DNA from: Costus lasius
Lineage: Eukaryota; Streptophyta; Magnoliopsida; Zingiberales; Costaceae
NCBI GenBank assembly: GCA_027563935.2
Contig: CM050453.2
Coordinates: forward strand, 91,610,665 to 91,674,664
DNA: 64,000 bases
Direction of reading: 5' to 3'
Each line of letters starts with the position of its first letter. Position 1 is the first letter of the stretch. The notes below the pieces were generated by a model. It did no database searches and was not told the origin of the DNA. It worked only from the letters and a program-made list of their open reading frames with translations. This document shows positions 27,571 through 38,390 of the stretch, piece after piece. The position numbers and the translations under genes are program-made.

Positions 27571-27583
27571 GAAACTTCTAGAA
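27571..27583 (+). promoter_or_regulatory. Perfect heat-shock element, proximal
   Basis: GAA-ac-TTC-ta-GAA with a fourth imperfect unit (TTT) at 27586. It lies 78 bp before the start codon and downstream of a weak TATA-like TTATAATT (27529-27536), so it may fall at or near the transcription start. Confidence 0.8.
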
Positions 27584-27660
27584 TGTTTTAAGACATCCCC
27601 GCATCCCTCTCTCTTCCCCTCTGCTCTCCTTGCATTCTCTTCGATTTTTCGGTGGCGGAG

Positions 27661-28747
27661 ATGGGTCCAGCGGCGGAGCCGCCGCAGCGCTCGCTGCCGA
27701 CGCCGTTCCTGACGAAGACCTACCAGATTGTGGATGATCCGGCGATGGACGATGTGATCTCGTGGAACGAGGACGGGACGACCTTCGTCGTCTGGCGGCC
27801 GACGGAGTTCGCCCGCGACCTGCTCCCTCGATACTTCAAGCACAATAATTTCTCCAGCTTCGTCCGCCAACTCAATACCTACGTACGTACGCCTAATTCT
27901 TTTGTTGAGTTTGTTCCTTTTTCAAATTATGAATGTGATTTCGAGATTTTGGGGGGAATTTTGTTAGGGATTTCGCAAGATCGCACTGGATCGATGGGAG
28001 TTCGCCAACGATTACTTCAGGAAAGGCGAAAGGCACCTCCTATGCGACATCCAGCGCAGAAAAACCGCCGTTGCGGCAGCCGCTCCGTCGCCGACCGCTG
28101 TCATGACAGCCGTTCCGCTGATGTATCCTTCTAGATCGCCGACAAACTCGGGGGAGGAGCAGGTACTTTCGTCGAACTCCTCTTCTGGTCCTCCGATGGC
28201 GGCGGTGCCCGGTGCCGACCAGCGGGAGGAGAACAAGCGGCTGAGGAGGGAAAACGAGCGGCTCACCCGCGAGTTGGCGCAGATGAAGAGGATGTGCCGC
28301 GAGATCGCAGCGCTGACGTCGAGGTACGCGTCGGATCGGCTGGGCGGCCACGGCGGAGCGTTGGAGTTGCTGGAGCTGATGCCAGTGGCGCCCGAGGCCG
28401 CGTGCGTCGAGGTGGTGAAAGCGGAGGAGGACGACACGAGCAGGGAGGTAGCACCGGTAACGCGGGGAACGACATCGATGCTCTTTGGGGTGTCGTTAGG
28501 AGTGAAGCGGGACCTGGAGGAGGACGGCGGTGGCAATACACCAGTGGAACCTAGTCCTGAGAAGGCGTCACCGGAGATTCCCAGCGCACAGTCGTGGGTC
28601 ACCTACCGACCTCGGCCAAAGCGGGCGGCGTGTAATCCCCTCACTGTGCTGCAGCACGGCAGCGGGGGGGTACCCGCTGCCAAAATTTTTGCCGGGTTCG
28701 GCATCGAGTGCAGTGATGAGCCGTGCGGTGATGGGACGCGAACGTGA
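27661..28747 (+). CDS. HSFB2: Class-B heat-stress transcription factor, HsfB2 type
   Basis: Exons 27661-27882 and 27968-28747 join in frame to 333 residues. An 85-bp intron interrupts the DNA-binding domain after LNTY, the conserved HSF intron position. The domain spans about 12-106 (PFLTKTYQ...[16 protein letters not shown] / [20 protein letters not shown]). A Ser-rich NSGEEQV.SSNSS linker like that of HsfB2b follows. A class-B oligomerisation heptad region without the class-A insert lies at about 160-194. The repressor motif LFGV is at 246-249 and a basic RPRPKR signal near 289. Class-B factors lack AHA activation motifs and act mainly as repressors or co-regulators of heat and defence genes. 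The first exons are GC-rich. B2 versus another B subclass is inferred from the linker and LFGV. Confidence 0.94.
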
Positions 28748-29180
28748 CATCTCAGGGCTCGTCACGTGATTATTACTTGGTGTGGAAAATTAGGGTAACA
28801 CATTAGTTATTCAGCTAATATTACTTTGTACAGTTTTGGAGGCGTGGAATATAGTTTTCATTTTATTTTCGGAATATTTATTAAACTCAGAGAAGCGTAT
28901 CGGGGTGCGCAGTGAGCAAGCCTTGCATGCTCCCGAAATCACAACCGAAAAGTGCTTCGACACGGAAATGGTTTGGTTGGACTCGTTAAAATTCACACGA
29001 AACGCGATTAGTATGGCGTATTTTGGGCTTTACAATTGCTAGGCAGATGCCGAAGATTCCACCAAGACATTTCTAACTAGGTCCAAGCCTTGTTAGTCTA
29101 GTTTCTTGACTTAGATGTTGAAGGAACTCGCTGATGAGCTTCCAATAGATTGTGACATTTAATTTGCAATAGATCTTGTT
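28748..29180. other. HsfB2 3' flank
   Basis: Presumed 3' UTR and short spacer leading into repeat DNA. No further gene was seen. Confidence 0.4.
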
Positions 29181-29192
29181 AAAGAGTCAAGC

Positions 29193-30558
29193 TTGCCCAT
29201 CTTACCATATTACCACTTGAATGTTGGGTGGTTTCTCTCCTATGTGGAGGATGGGTGGTTTCTTTCCTATGTGGAGGATGGCTTTGTTTGTACCCACGTG
29301 AAGGATGACTCCATCGTGGATGAAGAATTGACTATTGGTGTGTTTGCACGGATATTAAAGTTGGCATTTATTCCTTGGTGGCAGCTTGGTAATTTATGAC
29401 ACTTTTGAAGCAGCTCGGTTGCAATGTGGAGGGTTGACCGAGATTGGATTTTGACTCCACATGTGAGATTAGTGTCTTAAGCTCCAGGTGGCGACTCCTT
29501 GTTTAATTGGGTTTACCAAGATCGTGGACACACCTGGAAGATCATGGATATGCTACCAACATCATGGATTCGCTGCCAAGATCGTAGACACACCTGCCAA
29601 GATGGTGGACACCAAGATCGTGGACACATTGTCCATGATCCTGCAACATGATGGAATTTGCAGAAGATGGTGGATTTCCTGCAAAGATCGTGGACACACT
29701 GTCCATGATCTGCAGAAGATGATGGACACAGAAGATCGTGGACACAGAAGATCGTGGATTTTCTGTCCATGAAGATCGTGGACACACTATCCACGATGTC
29801 AGAACATCATGGACACACCTGCAGATATCATAGATACACCTGCAGAGATGGTGGATTAGTGTGACCTGGACACGTGTTATTACAATTAGGGTTTCTAATT
29901 GACATGTGTATATATTCCACTATAGAGTGGGAGGGCATGTGTGAGGCATGCGGTGCGCAAGCCAAGAGAGCAGAAGAGCGCCGCAAGGTGAGATCCACTT
30001 AACGTGAAGAAAAAGGCAGAGAGGAGAAAGTTCAGGGGAAACTGTGAACTTAGGGCAGCCTGTGTATATTGGCCACCGACAAGAAGTTCACCGTTGGATC
30101 GGGCTGAAACTTTAGGAGAATGTTCGTGACACAGTGCTCTACAGTCTGAACGGTCGGATCGTCGAACTGAGGTCTCAGTTTCTCGCTGTCAGCCCAGAAC
30201 CGAGACTGTTATCTTGGTGATTTCTGAACTTTCCTCCTCTCCTGCATTTGCTTCTAACTTTATGTTGATGGTTGTCTGTGATCCAAGTTTATACTTGATG
30301 ATGTGGTTATGCTCCTAGATGTTCTAGGAATGAGTTGTAATACCCATTAAATTGATTTAGTGGAAGGTTTGAGCGGACTCCGGTCCCGTGGTTTTTCTTC
30401 ATTGAAGTTTTCCACGTAAAAATCCCTGGTGTTTATTGTCTGGTTGTTTGGTATTTGTTTCCACTGCCATTTCTGAGTGTTTTACTGAGATATATTGCCG
30501 GTAGTTCATTTGGTTTTAAATCTAGAAACAGAGGTTTTTGCGCCGTCTCCTCCCATCA
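29193..30558 (+). repeat. LTR-like region (5' boundary uncertain)
   Basis: The sequence ends in CCCATCA directly before a primer-binding site (TGGTATCRGAGC, 30561). It contains a TATA-like TATATATT near 29909 and downstream sequence typical of plant LTR leaders. I therefore read it as the 3' part of an LTR. A 27-bp duplication (about 29229-29282) and a minisatellite (29513-29860) lie in its upstream half. The TG start could not be located and no second LTR copy is in the window. Confidence 0.5.
29513..29860. repeat. Minisatellite of mixed-orientation GATCGTGGACAC units
   Basis: The unit AAGATCGTGGACACA recurs many times. It is interspersed with its inverse TGTCCATGATC, so adjacent units form small hairpins. 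It gives spurious ORFs in several frames. Confidence 0.8.
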
Positions 30559-30560
30559 AG

Positions 30561-30603
30561 TGGTATCGGAGCTGAGGCTAATCCCAACAAGTGGTATCAG
30601 AGC
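30561..30603 (+). other. Duplicated tRNA-Met primer-binding site
   Basis: TGGTATCGGAGC (30561-30572) and TGGTATCAGAGC (30592-30603) match the 3' end complement of initiator Met tRNA. They are part of a 31-bp direct repeat. Confidence 0.7.
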
Positions 30604-31148
30604 TGAGGCTGATCCCAACATTGAACTTGATAGATCATGCCAAACTCAAGCCACAAGTCAACTAGCTCCTTGATTAAGGATTTATTTGGTAGAGTTAAGC
30701 AAATGTGTGATCCTTCACTCCTCGCATCTAAGAAGGATGACGACTAGTGTATGTACTTTGACTGCCCAACTATAAACAAAATCATTATTGAATACTAATT
30801 TTGTATATTTTGGATAGATAATATGTTACATCACATAAGTGAACTCAAACTGTTTTCCAAATTAAATGTGTTTAATAAATATCACAATAGCTAGATTTGT
30901 ACTAGAGATGAATAGACAACTATTTTCAAAATCAAAGATGAACTCTATGGATAACAAATCATACTTTTAAAATGCCCTTCAATGTTTGTAAATGTTGTGA
31001 CCCAAGCCTTTACATCATACATAGTTAAAGTTTTTAGTTGTCTACTATATTAACATTTTTATATACAATCAATTACAACATGACCATTTAGAACACTTAA
31101 GACTTATTCTTAAGGCATTTGGGAGGGAAAAACTTTATCTAAACCTTA

Positions 31149-31295
31149 AGGCTATGTTTCTTTGGATGGAATCTACAGTGGAAAGAATAAAAAATACATT
31201 GAATCTAGATAGATAAAAAATACATTGAATCTAGATGAAAAGCCATCTAGATTCAATATATTTTTTATCCTTTCTACCTTGGATGAAACATAGCC
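31149..31295. mobile_element. MITE 1 (TAA target duplication)
   Basis: The ends GGCTATGTTTCTTTGGATG and the reverse complement of CATCC.AGG-type sequence at the right (GGCTATGTTTCATCCAAGG) form TIRs. TAA flanks both sides (31146-31148, 31296-31298). The interior repeats ACATTGAATCTAGAT. A 3-bp TAA/TTA duplication fits a Tourist-like (PIF/Harbinger) element. Confidence 0.65.
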
Positions 31296-31298
31296 TAA

Positions 31299-31404
31299 GT
31301 TGTGTTTTCTTGGATGAAAAACTGAAAGGAAAAAATAGAAAATATATTGAATCTGGACGAAATCTATTCTTTCCTTCTAGTTTTTCATCCAAAGAAACAC
31401 AGCC
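31299..31404. mobile_element. MITE 2, directly abutting MITE 1
   Basis: The left end GTTGTGTTTTCTTGGATGAA pairs with the reverse complement of the right end (GGCTGTGTTTCTTTGGATGA). TAA lies at 31296-31298 and 31405-31407. It shares its termini with MITE 1. Confidence 0.65.
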
Positions 31405-32250
31405 TAAAAGGTGTTCCTTCCTCTTAGAGATAGTTAATTTTGTCACCTACGGGCTACGGACACTAAGCCAACCTTAAAATGGAATGAGTCATATATGATT
31501 GATCCAAACCAAAAACTAGTGTGTGCATGGACTAGCATCCTTTTACAAATGCTTCAATAGAAAATTTAGTTTAGTCATAGTAGCTATAAATAACAATATT
31601 CACATTGGTGAGTTTAATTGGATCAAGACAACTAGGTAAAGCTTTCTATGAGATTAAAGAATGGCTGACTACAACCCATGTCCTTGAACTATCTAACTTT
31701 GCCAAAGTCTTTAAATAATTGATAATTCATTATTACACATACTATAAGAAATTTTACATCATTTTCCAATCTCTTTATTGTTGAAGGTGTCATTTTCACA
31801 TTTATCCTATATAATGATCATCTAGCCTTATCTTACATAAATGGACAAAAGATACTTAGTCTTTGCCATGCCAAGTGAGTTGAATACCTATAGAAGTACA
31901 CTTTTGTCATTTGACACATGGCAAGAATTGAAGATGAAGTGGCTAATGTCCTTAGTTGTGCTTACACCCCATTTCACAAGATGAAAGTGGAAGTAATAAG
32001 TTTTAAATGAATCAAGGTGAATCAATTTTTATTGCCCTAGTCTCACTAGCATATGTTCTTGTTTGCTCCATGATCCCATATGGATCAAGTTATACCTTCC
32101 CAGATGGTGAACTCTACTTAGGAAACCAACTATGCATTTTTAAAAGATCCCTATGGGAATATCTTATCCTAGAGCAAGAGGTACAAATTGATACCAACCT
32201 AAAGCAAGACTGTCCACAAACCATATTCCTAGTAACCATAGCATAGACAA

Positions 32251-32888
32251 AAGCATTTTTTTAAAACTACATGTTTATGCTTATTTCATTGCTTGCAAAA
32301 AAAAAAAAAAATTCAAAATGATTCAATTATGATTTATAATTCAAACAAAGAATATGCAACAATAGTTCATTTATTCTCTATTATGAACATGCTCCACTTT
32401 TATACTGCTTATTTGTATAATTTGATCATAAATTATAAATATTGTATCATACACTCCATTGCAAAAATTCACACGGTCGATTACAAGATCGTAAGAACTT
32501 TGTTATTAGATACACAACCTAGGGCTTTGCTCTCAATAGTGCTAGTAAAACTTGTGTCCCTAACCAAGCTTTAAAGACCTAACATTTTAGGTATGCCCAT
32601 TGCTAAGGCAAATGCTATTAGGGTCTTGCCCCAGGATTATGTGAATAACACATAGAGTTATCAAGTGATATAGAAAAACCTTAACAATTAGGTACATCCG
32701 TTATTGAGACAAATAATTTCTTGAGTTCGAGTAACCATGTGGGTAAGAACTAGAGTTCTTAGATAAATTCAACAATTCTCAACTTCCTTGGCCATTCGCT
32801 ACTCCTTACCAAAGGACTCCATGGATAAGACTTAGAGTTATTAGGTAAATAATACAATACTTAATTCCTTATGCATGTTGTATTGGCG
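32251..32888. other. Spacer between retroelement remnants
   Basis: AT-rich sequence with recurring TTAGGTA / CTTAGAGTTATTAGGTAA-like phrases. No coding or terminal structure was recognised. Confidence 0.4.
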
Positions 32889-32941
32889 TGATGGGGATCC
32901 GAACCCAATCCGACGGTCCAAGCGAACTAGAAGGTTACCAG

Positions 32942-33446
32942 TAGGGATGACAAAAAAACTTATCCCCACCCTGCCCCGACCCGAAGTCAACGGGGAAAAC
33001 CCAAGTTGACTGGGGGTCGGGTCGGGTTCGGGGAAAACCCGACGGGATAAAGTCGGGTCGGGGTCGGGTATGGGAATTTAGGTACCCGCCCCGAACCCGA
33101 CCCCGAACCCGCCCCGATCATTAAAATGACAAATTTACCCCTTCTAGGTTATAACTTAGGTAATAAGTTTATAGTAGTTTGATGTAGAAATGATTGTGTA
33201 GTTTATGTAAAATATTTTTTATTTATATATTATGAATATAGAATAAAATTAATTTTAAAATATTATTTATAATATATACTTATTTTTTAGATCTGTCGGG
33301 TTCGGGTTTCCCCGCGGGGTCGGGTGTGGGGTTGGGTTTTCTAAATCCGTCGGGGTTGGGGTCGGGTTCGGGGACGGGTTTGGGGAAGTCGGGGTCGGGT
33401 CGGGGATGGCAAAACCTAACCCCGACCCGCCCCGTTGCCATCCCTA
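32942..33446. mobile_element. hAT-type short element inside the 5' LTR
   Basis: The ends TAGGGATGACAA and TTGCCATCCCTA are inverted repeats. The flanks GTTACCAG and ATTACTAG agree at 6 of 8 bases, and the 3' LTR lacks the insert (there GGTTACCGACAAGACTCC is continuous). The interior is rich in GGGTCGGG/CCCGACCC inverted blocks. No ORF. Confidence 0.8.
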
Positions 33447-34922
33447 ATTACTAGCAAAACTCCAGGATTGATCTAGCCATCAGCATTTATGCCAATGTTA
33501 ATTTTGCATGACTTATGATGACGATCGCCATTAATGACACTTATTCTTATAGCATTGATGACACAAGTAACGATGAGGCCTACCCTGTCTTTCTGTGACT
33601 TTTGACATTACGACGTATTAAATATTTTGTTAATATTTTTTTATAATTGGACGGTTTGATTTTAGACATGAGTCACGATCTGATCCGTGCACGAAGCTTT
33701 ATATAAATCTTTGTTCTAATGTAATAGGGAGTCGAGTTGAATGAATCAAAAGTAATGCTTGTGTTATTTAGTGAAGTTAGATTCTTGTTGCTTGTTATTC
33801 CTCCGCGTACGCTGAACCTCCGCTCTACTTCTACGCCCGCCTCTCCACCTCCCATCGACTCGCCTCCTTCCCAGATCCCGCGCACATCTCCCCTTCCGGT
33901 TTCCTTCGCCATCTTCGCCCGCCACCAACAACTCCTCTCCTTCTCCATCGTTTCCCGCTGTTTTCGCCCGGCAACCGACGACCCTGTTGTCGCCCGCTTT
34001 CCCTCTTCTGCCAGTCCGCCAGATCAACTTCCATCTCCTCTCGCCCTTACGCCCGCGCCGTTCCTCTGCCACTCCTCCGCCACTTCCAACCGTCGCCACA
34101 ATACCCGCACACGCGTTGTCTTCCCCCAAATTCCCCAACGTCAGCTTCCGCCAACGTCCGTCTTCGCCCTTCGTCCCCTGTTCCCAGCTCTCGCCATAGT
34201 TTGGTTGCCCCGCCTGAGTTATCGTCGCCAGCGCCAACTTCCACCTCGCCCTATCCTCTCCGTCCAGTCCGGCGACCTTCGCCCACTTGCGCCGCCTCTC
34301 CACCCTGAATCGACGCGTCGGGAAGCCTCATCATCACCTCCGCCGGCGCCGCCCTAATAACGCTTCTTCGCTGACCTGCTCCATTGCTCTGACCTGCTCC
34401 ACCGCCCTGACGCCGGCGCCATCGCCGACCTGCTCCACCGCCCTACTGCACGACGCCAACTTTCGCCTGGAAAGAAGGCAGCATCACGGCGCGGAAGAGG
34501 AGTCGGTACATAGCCGACCTAAGATAAAAAAAAAAATGTTGAAGCCGGCCCGCCTGCAGAGCCCAGCCCAGTCCACATTCTGCCAGAATAATCCTTCTTA
34601 GACGGGTCCAAGATCATCTACAGCCCAACAACTGATCCAGCCCACAAGGCGCATCTGCAACCTAGCAATTGATCCAGCCCATAGAAAGTCCAATTTCTTT
34701 GGCTTCGTTCACACAGGTAATATTACGTATTTTACAAATCGTATTAGACTTATACTTACGCACAACTAAAAAGATCCCACCACTATATTATTTGTGTGAT
34801 TAGACCAGCTTATCTCCTGTTACTTTACTGTTATTGCTTAGGGAGATTTTAATTACCTGTGCCAATAGCAATTCCCTCACCCCTTTAACCCCCCTTTTTT
34901 CCCTACCCCTCCTCCATCAAAG

Positions 34923-34934
34923 TGGTATCAGAGC
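34923..34934 (+). other. Primer-binding site (initiator tRNA-Met)
   Basis: TGGTATCAGAGC a few bases after the 5' LTR end marks the start of the internal region. Confidence 0.85.
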
Positions 34935-35047
34935 AAACAAGTGGCCAACTCTTGTCTAGTCACATGATCTTTGGGTTTTGCTCTTTGCTCTTTATTTAGT
35001 TGTTCTTGCTATTTGCTTACACCCTAGTTGCACCCTAACTTTTCATC

Positions 35048-35692
35048 ATGCGTGAGTTTCATCAGTGGGAATTAATACCTAAAAGAGAACTGATACTTGA
35101 TAGGGGTCATAAGATAATTACTCATAGACCTAGTTGCTTCACAACATACACATTATGCAATGGTTACCATAGTAAAACTGTTATTGATCATCAAGTCAAG
35201 TTCAATGTCATATCTATTAGATCCCTTGTGCAATTTGGCCTTACCTTAGAGAAACATGTTAACCCTTACATGATAACCTGGGATGATTTGACCATATATA
35301 CAGTTGATTTTCAATGCTTAGTTCCCATTCAATTAGGCAATATCAAAACTGAAATTTGGTGTGATGTAATGAGTCTAGAAGGATTTGACATTTTATTAGG
35401 AAAAGAATTCATTGATGATTATCAAGGATATTATTTTAACAAACCTTGGAGTTATAGTTTTATTTATAGAGGTTTAGAACACATAATCAACCCTTTTGAT
35501 GAGTTCAAGAAGGAAATGAAAGAGTTCAAGGAGCAAATGAAAAAGTTGCAACAAATGATAGAGGGATTAAGGAAGCCCCAACATGATAATCCCAATCCTC
35601 TAGCTTCCAACCAAGCTATAGAGTTAACCCATGTCTTGATGCAACCATTGAATTTGAAAAGGCAAGTCATGAAGAGCCAAACCTTCATGTAG
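35048..35692 (+). CDS. Retrotransposon protease-like ORF
   Basis: 214 residues. The middle resembles the C-terminal half of Ty3/gypsy retropepsins: GFDILLGKEFIDDY (about 111-124), the counterpart of D.ILG..WL, followed by SYSFIYRG. The usual catalytic D-S/T-G-A is not evident upstream, so activity is doubtful. The last third is a Lys/Glu-rich segment that may form a coiled coil. It stands alone between the primer site and the integrase-tail ORF, where a full element would also have gag and RT. Confidence 0.65.
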   Translation: MREFHQWELIPKRELILDRGHKIITHRPSCFTTYTLCNGYHSKTVIDHQVKFNVISIRSLVQFGLTLEKHVNPYMITWDDLTIYTVDFQCLVPIQLGNIKTEIWCDVMSLEGFDILLGKEFIDDYQGYYFNKPWSYSFIYRGLEHIINPFDEFKKEMKEFKEQMKKLQQMIEGLRKPQHDNPNPLASNQAIELTHVLMQPLNLKRQVMKSQTFM

Positions 35693-36099
35693 AACCATCA
35701 CGATTACCTTCACTGTTAGGGCCCATACCCATAGGATTACCTTCAATTTTAGGGCCCATACCCACAGGTTCTCAAATTGAGCTTAGCACTACCACTAGAG
35801 GACCTAATGACTTGCATAAATGTCCAGATGAACCCAAACCCATAGATCTTCTTGAACTAGATTTTGAACCTAAGTTACCACCTTTTGAGCTTGACTTGGA
35901 TCCTAAGTGTCAACCCTTAATAACACCCCAAGATTTAGAAAACTCCTCCCAGACCCTATGATCATTGAGTCTTGTCTCTTATCTCCTTCTACCCACATCT
36001 TTAAGGCACCCTTAGAGCCCATTCAAGTTGAACATCGTGATTTGGTAATGCCTAATTCTCTCATGTTGATTGAGTTTGTAATCACCCCTTCCATGGACC

Positions 36100-36825
36100 A
36101 TGACATCCCATACTTTGATTTTTTTGGGAGTGAAGTTCACTCTTACATATCTCACATTGGATATATATGCTTTTGTTATTCCTTCATCTCAAATTCTCGT
36201 CCTATCTATCCTCAAAGATGAACATATTGATAAACCTCCACTTGAGCGTGATAAAACTATTAGTTTTCATTATCACATCCTGAATATTCTGTCAAGGTCA
36301 CATCTTCGAGCCCGAACTCAACTCAAAGTGGAACCCAACTCAAGTTCAAGAAACTATGGCACAAGTCAACCACAAATGCCCGAATCAGCTGAAGCCTTTG
36401 CTAGACATATCCGAGAAATCCATACTGAAATCCGGCACAAAATCTCCTATAGCAATGACATGTACAAGAACTTGGCTGATAAACATCGTAGGTTCCACAC
36501 ATTTCAAGAGGGAGATAGAGTGATAGTAAGGTTGAAAGCTGAGAGGCTTCCCCCAAGATCTATTAAAAAGTTGCATGCAAAAAGTATAAGTCCATATATG
36601 ATTAATCATAAAATAAGTGATAATATCTATGTTGTGGACTTACCAAAGACTATGGGTATCAAAGCGGTGCCACCGCTTCCCACAGTGCCCTTCCCTTCAG
36701 AGCATACCATTGAGAGCATCATCGACGATCAGACCATTTTCTATCCAGATAATCAAGAGCACCGATATCTCGTGAAGTGGGTAAATCAACTTGAGATAGA
36801 GAATACGTGGATTCCAAAAGAATAA
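36100..36825 (+). CDS. Integrase C-terminal (GPY/F-like) plus chromodomain ORF
   Basis: 241 residues. From about residue 96, AEAFARHIREIHTEIRHKI and LADKHRRFHTFQEGDRVIVRL match the C-terminal tail of gypsy integrases. LPPRSIKKLHAKSISPYMI follows. The last 45 residues (HTIESIIDD...YLVKWVNQ..IENTWIPKE) are a chromodomain-like module, with the aromatic/acidic pattern of chromoviruses. That module targets integration to marked chromatin. The zinc-binding and D,D-35-E core are missing. The first 80 residues are not recognisable. The ORF ends 81 bp before the 3' LTR. Confidence 0.75.
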   Translation: MTSHTLIFLGVKFTLTYLTLDIYAFVIPSSQILVLSILKDEHIDKPPLERDKTISFHYHILNILSRSHLRARTQLKVEPNSSSRNYGTSQPQMPESAEAFARHIREIHTEIRHKISYSNDMYKNLADKHRRFHTFQEGDRVIVRLKAERLPPRSIKKLHAKSISPYMINHKISDNIYVVDLPKTMGIKAVPPLPTVPFPSEHTIESIIDDQTIFYPDNQEHRYLVKWVNQLEIENTWIPKE

Positions 36826-36908
36826 GTACGTGAGCTCACACCAGACCTTCTAGAGCAGTACAACGAGCATCATTCACCGGAAGTGAATTCTCTCCAGCCC
36901 GGGGGAAT

Positions 36909-38390
36909 TGATGGGGATCCGAACCCAATCCGACGGTCCAAGCGAACTAGAAGGTTACCGACAAGACTCCAGGATTGATCTAGCCATCAGCATTTATGCC
37001 AATATTAATTTTGCACGACTTATGATGACGACCGCCATTAATGACACTTATCCTTATAGCATTGATGACACAAGTAACGATGAGGCCTACCCCGTCTTTC
37101 TGTGACTTTTGACATTATGACGTATTAAATATTTTGTTAATATTTTTTTATAATTGGACGGTCTAATTTTAGACATGAGTCATGATATGATCCGTCCAAG
37201 AAGCTTTATATAGGTCTTTGTTCTAATGTAATAGGGTGTTCAGTTGAATGAATCAAAAGTAAAGCTTGTGTTGTTTAGTGAAGTTAGTTTCTTGTTGCTT
37301 GTTCTTCCTCCGTGTACGCTGAACCTCCGCTCTACTTCTACGCCCGCCTCTCCACCTCCTATCGACTCGCCTCCTTCCCGGATTCCGCGCACATCTTCCC
37401 TTCCGGTTCCCTTCGCCATCTTTGCCCGCCACCAACAACTCCTCTCCTTCTCCATCGTTTCCCGCTGTTTTCGCCCGGCAACCGACGACCCTGTTGTTGC
37501 CCGCTTTCCCTCTTCTACCAGCCCGCTAGATCAACTTCCATCTCCTCTCGCCCTTACGCCTGCGCCATTCCTCTGCCACACCTCTGCCACTTCCAACCGT
37601 CGCCACAATACCCGCACACGCGTCGTCTTCCCCCAAATTCCCCAACGTCAGCTTCCGCCAACGTCTGTCTTCGCCCTTCGTCCCCTGTTCCCAGCTCTCG
37701 CCATAGTTTGGTTGCCCCGCCTGAGTTATCGTCGCCAGCGCCAACTTCCACCTCGCCCTGTCCTCTCCGTCCAGTCCGGCGACCTTCGCCCACCTGTGCT
37801 GCCTCTCCACCCTGAATCGACGCGTCGGGAAGCCTCGTCATCACCTCTGCCGGCGCCACCCTAAGAACGCTTCTTCGCCGACCTGTTCCACTGCTCTAAC
37901 CTGCTCCACCACCCTACTGCACGACGCCAACTTTCGCCTGGAAAGAAGGCAGCATCACGGTGCGGAAGAGGAGTCGGCACATAGCCAACCTAAGATAAAA
38001 AAAAAAATATTGGAGCCGGGCCGCCTGCAGAGCCCAGCCTAGTCCACATTCTGCTAGAATAATCCTTCTTGGACAGGTCCAAGATCATCTACAACCCAAC
38101 AACTGATCCAGCCCACAAGGCCCATCTGCAACCTAGCAATTGATCCAGCCCATAGAAAGTCCAATTTGTTTTGGCTTCGTTCACACAGGTAATATTACGT
38201 ATTTTACAAATCGTATTAGACTTATACTTATGCACAACTAAGAGGATCCTGCCACTATATTATTTGTGTGATTAGACCAGCTTATCTTCTGTTACTTTAC
38301 TGTTATTGCTTAGGGAGATTTTAATTACCTGTGCCAATAGCAATTCCCTCACTCCTTTAACCCACCCCCACCCCCCCCCCCCTCTCCGAT
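36909..38390 (+). repeat. 3' LTR of the 32889 element
   Basis: It matches the 5' LTR with scattered substitutions and small indels. It contains a CT-rich block (about 37320-37870) that is open for 206 codons in both LTRs; I regard this as composition, not a gene. Confidence 0.85.

Larger units (their letters stand above)
30690..32250 (+). pseudogene. Decayed chromovirus-type RT/RNase H, split by MITEs
   Basis: Reading across stops from about 30700 gives SKKDD, INKIIIEY, LFSKL, KIKDELY and VVTQAF, the order of Ty3/gypsy reverse transcriptase. DHLEHLRLILKA and, after the MITE pair (31149-31404), KCSFLLEIVNFV follow. Later HMARIEDEVANVLS (about 31915-31955) matches the end of RNase H. FPDGELYLGNQLCIFKRSL..YLI (about 32095-32170) matches the start of the integrase region. 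It then stops. Gag and protease are missing between the primer site and RT. Stops and frameshifts throughout show a dead copy. Lineage is inferred. Confidence 0.7.
32889..38390 (+). mobile_element. Non-autonomous Ty3/gypsy (chromovirus-derived) LTR retrotransposon
   Basis: Two very similar LTRs (32889-34919 including a 505-bp hAT-type insert, and 36909-about 38390) both start TGATGGGGATCC. A primer-binding site TGGTATCAGAGC follows the first (34923-34934), and a purine tract GGGGGAAT precedes the second (36901-36908). Inside are only a protease-like ORF and an integrase-tail/chromodomain ORF; RT, RNase H and the integrase catalytic core are absent. High LTR similarity suggests fairly recent insertion. 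The 3' end runs into a C-tract and no clear target duplication was found. Confidence 0.85.

Noticed and set aside
27147..27572. 141-codon ORF upstream of HsfB2
   Set aside because: It covers the promoter with G-box and heat-shock elements and has no recognisable domain.
28012..28602. 196-codon minus-strand ORF opposite HsfB2
   Set aside because: It is a shadow of the GC-rich HsfB2 exon 2.
29488..29794. Repeat-protein ORFs in several frames
   Set aside because: They are translations of the GATCGTGGACAC minisatellite.
33737..34357. 206-codon ORF in the 5' LTR, also open in the 3' LTR (37244-37864)
   Set aside because: CT-rich composition gives a Pro/Ser/Arg string with no domain. Conservation follows from LTR identity, and overlapping minus-strand ORFs are equally open.
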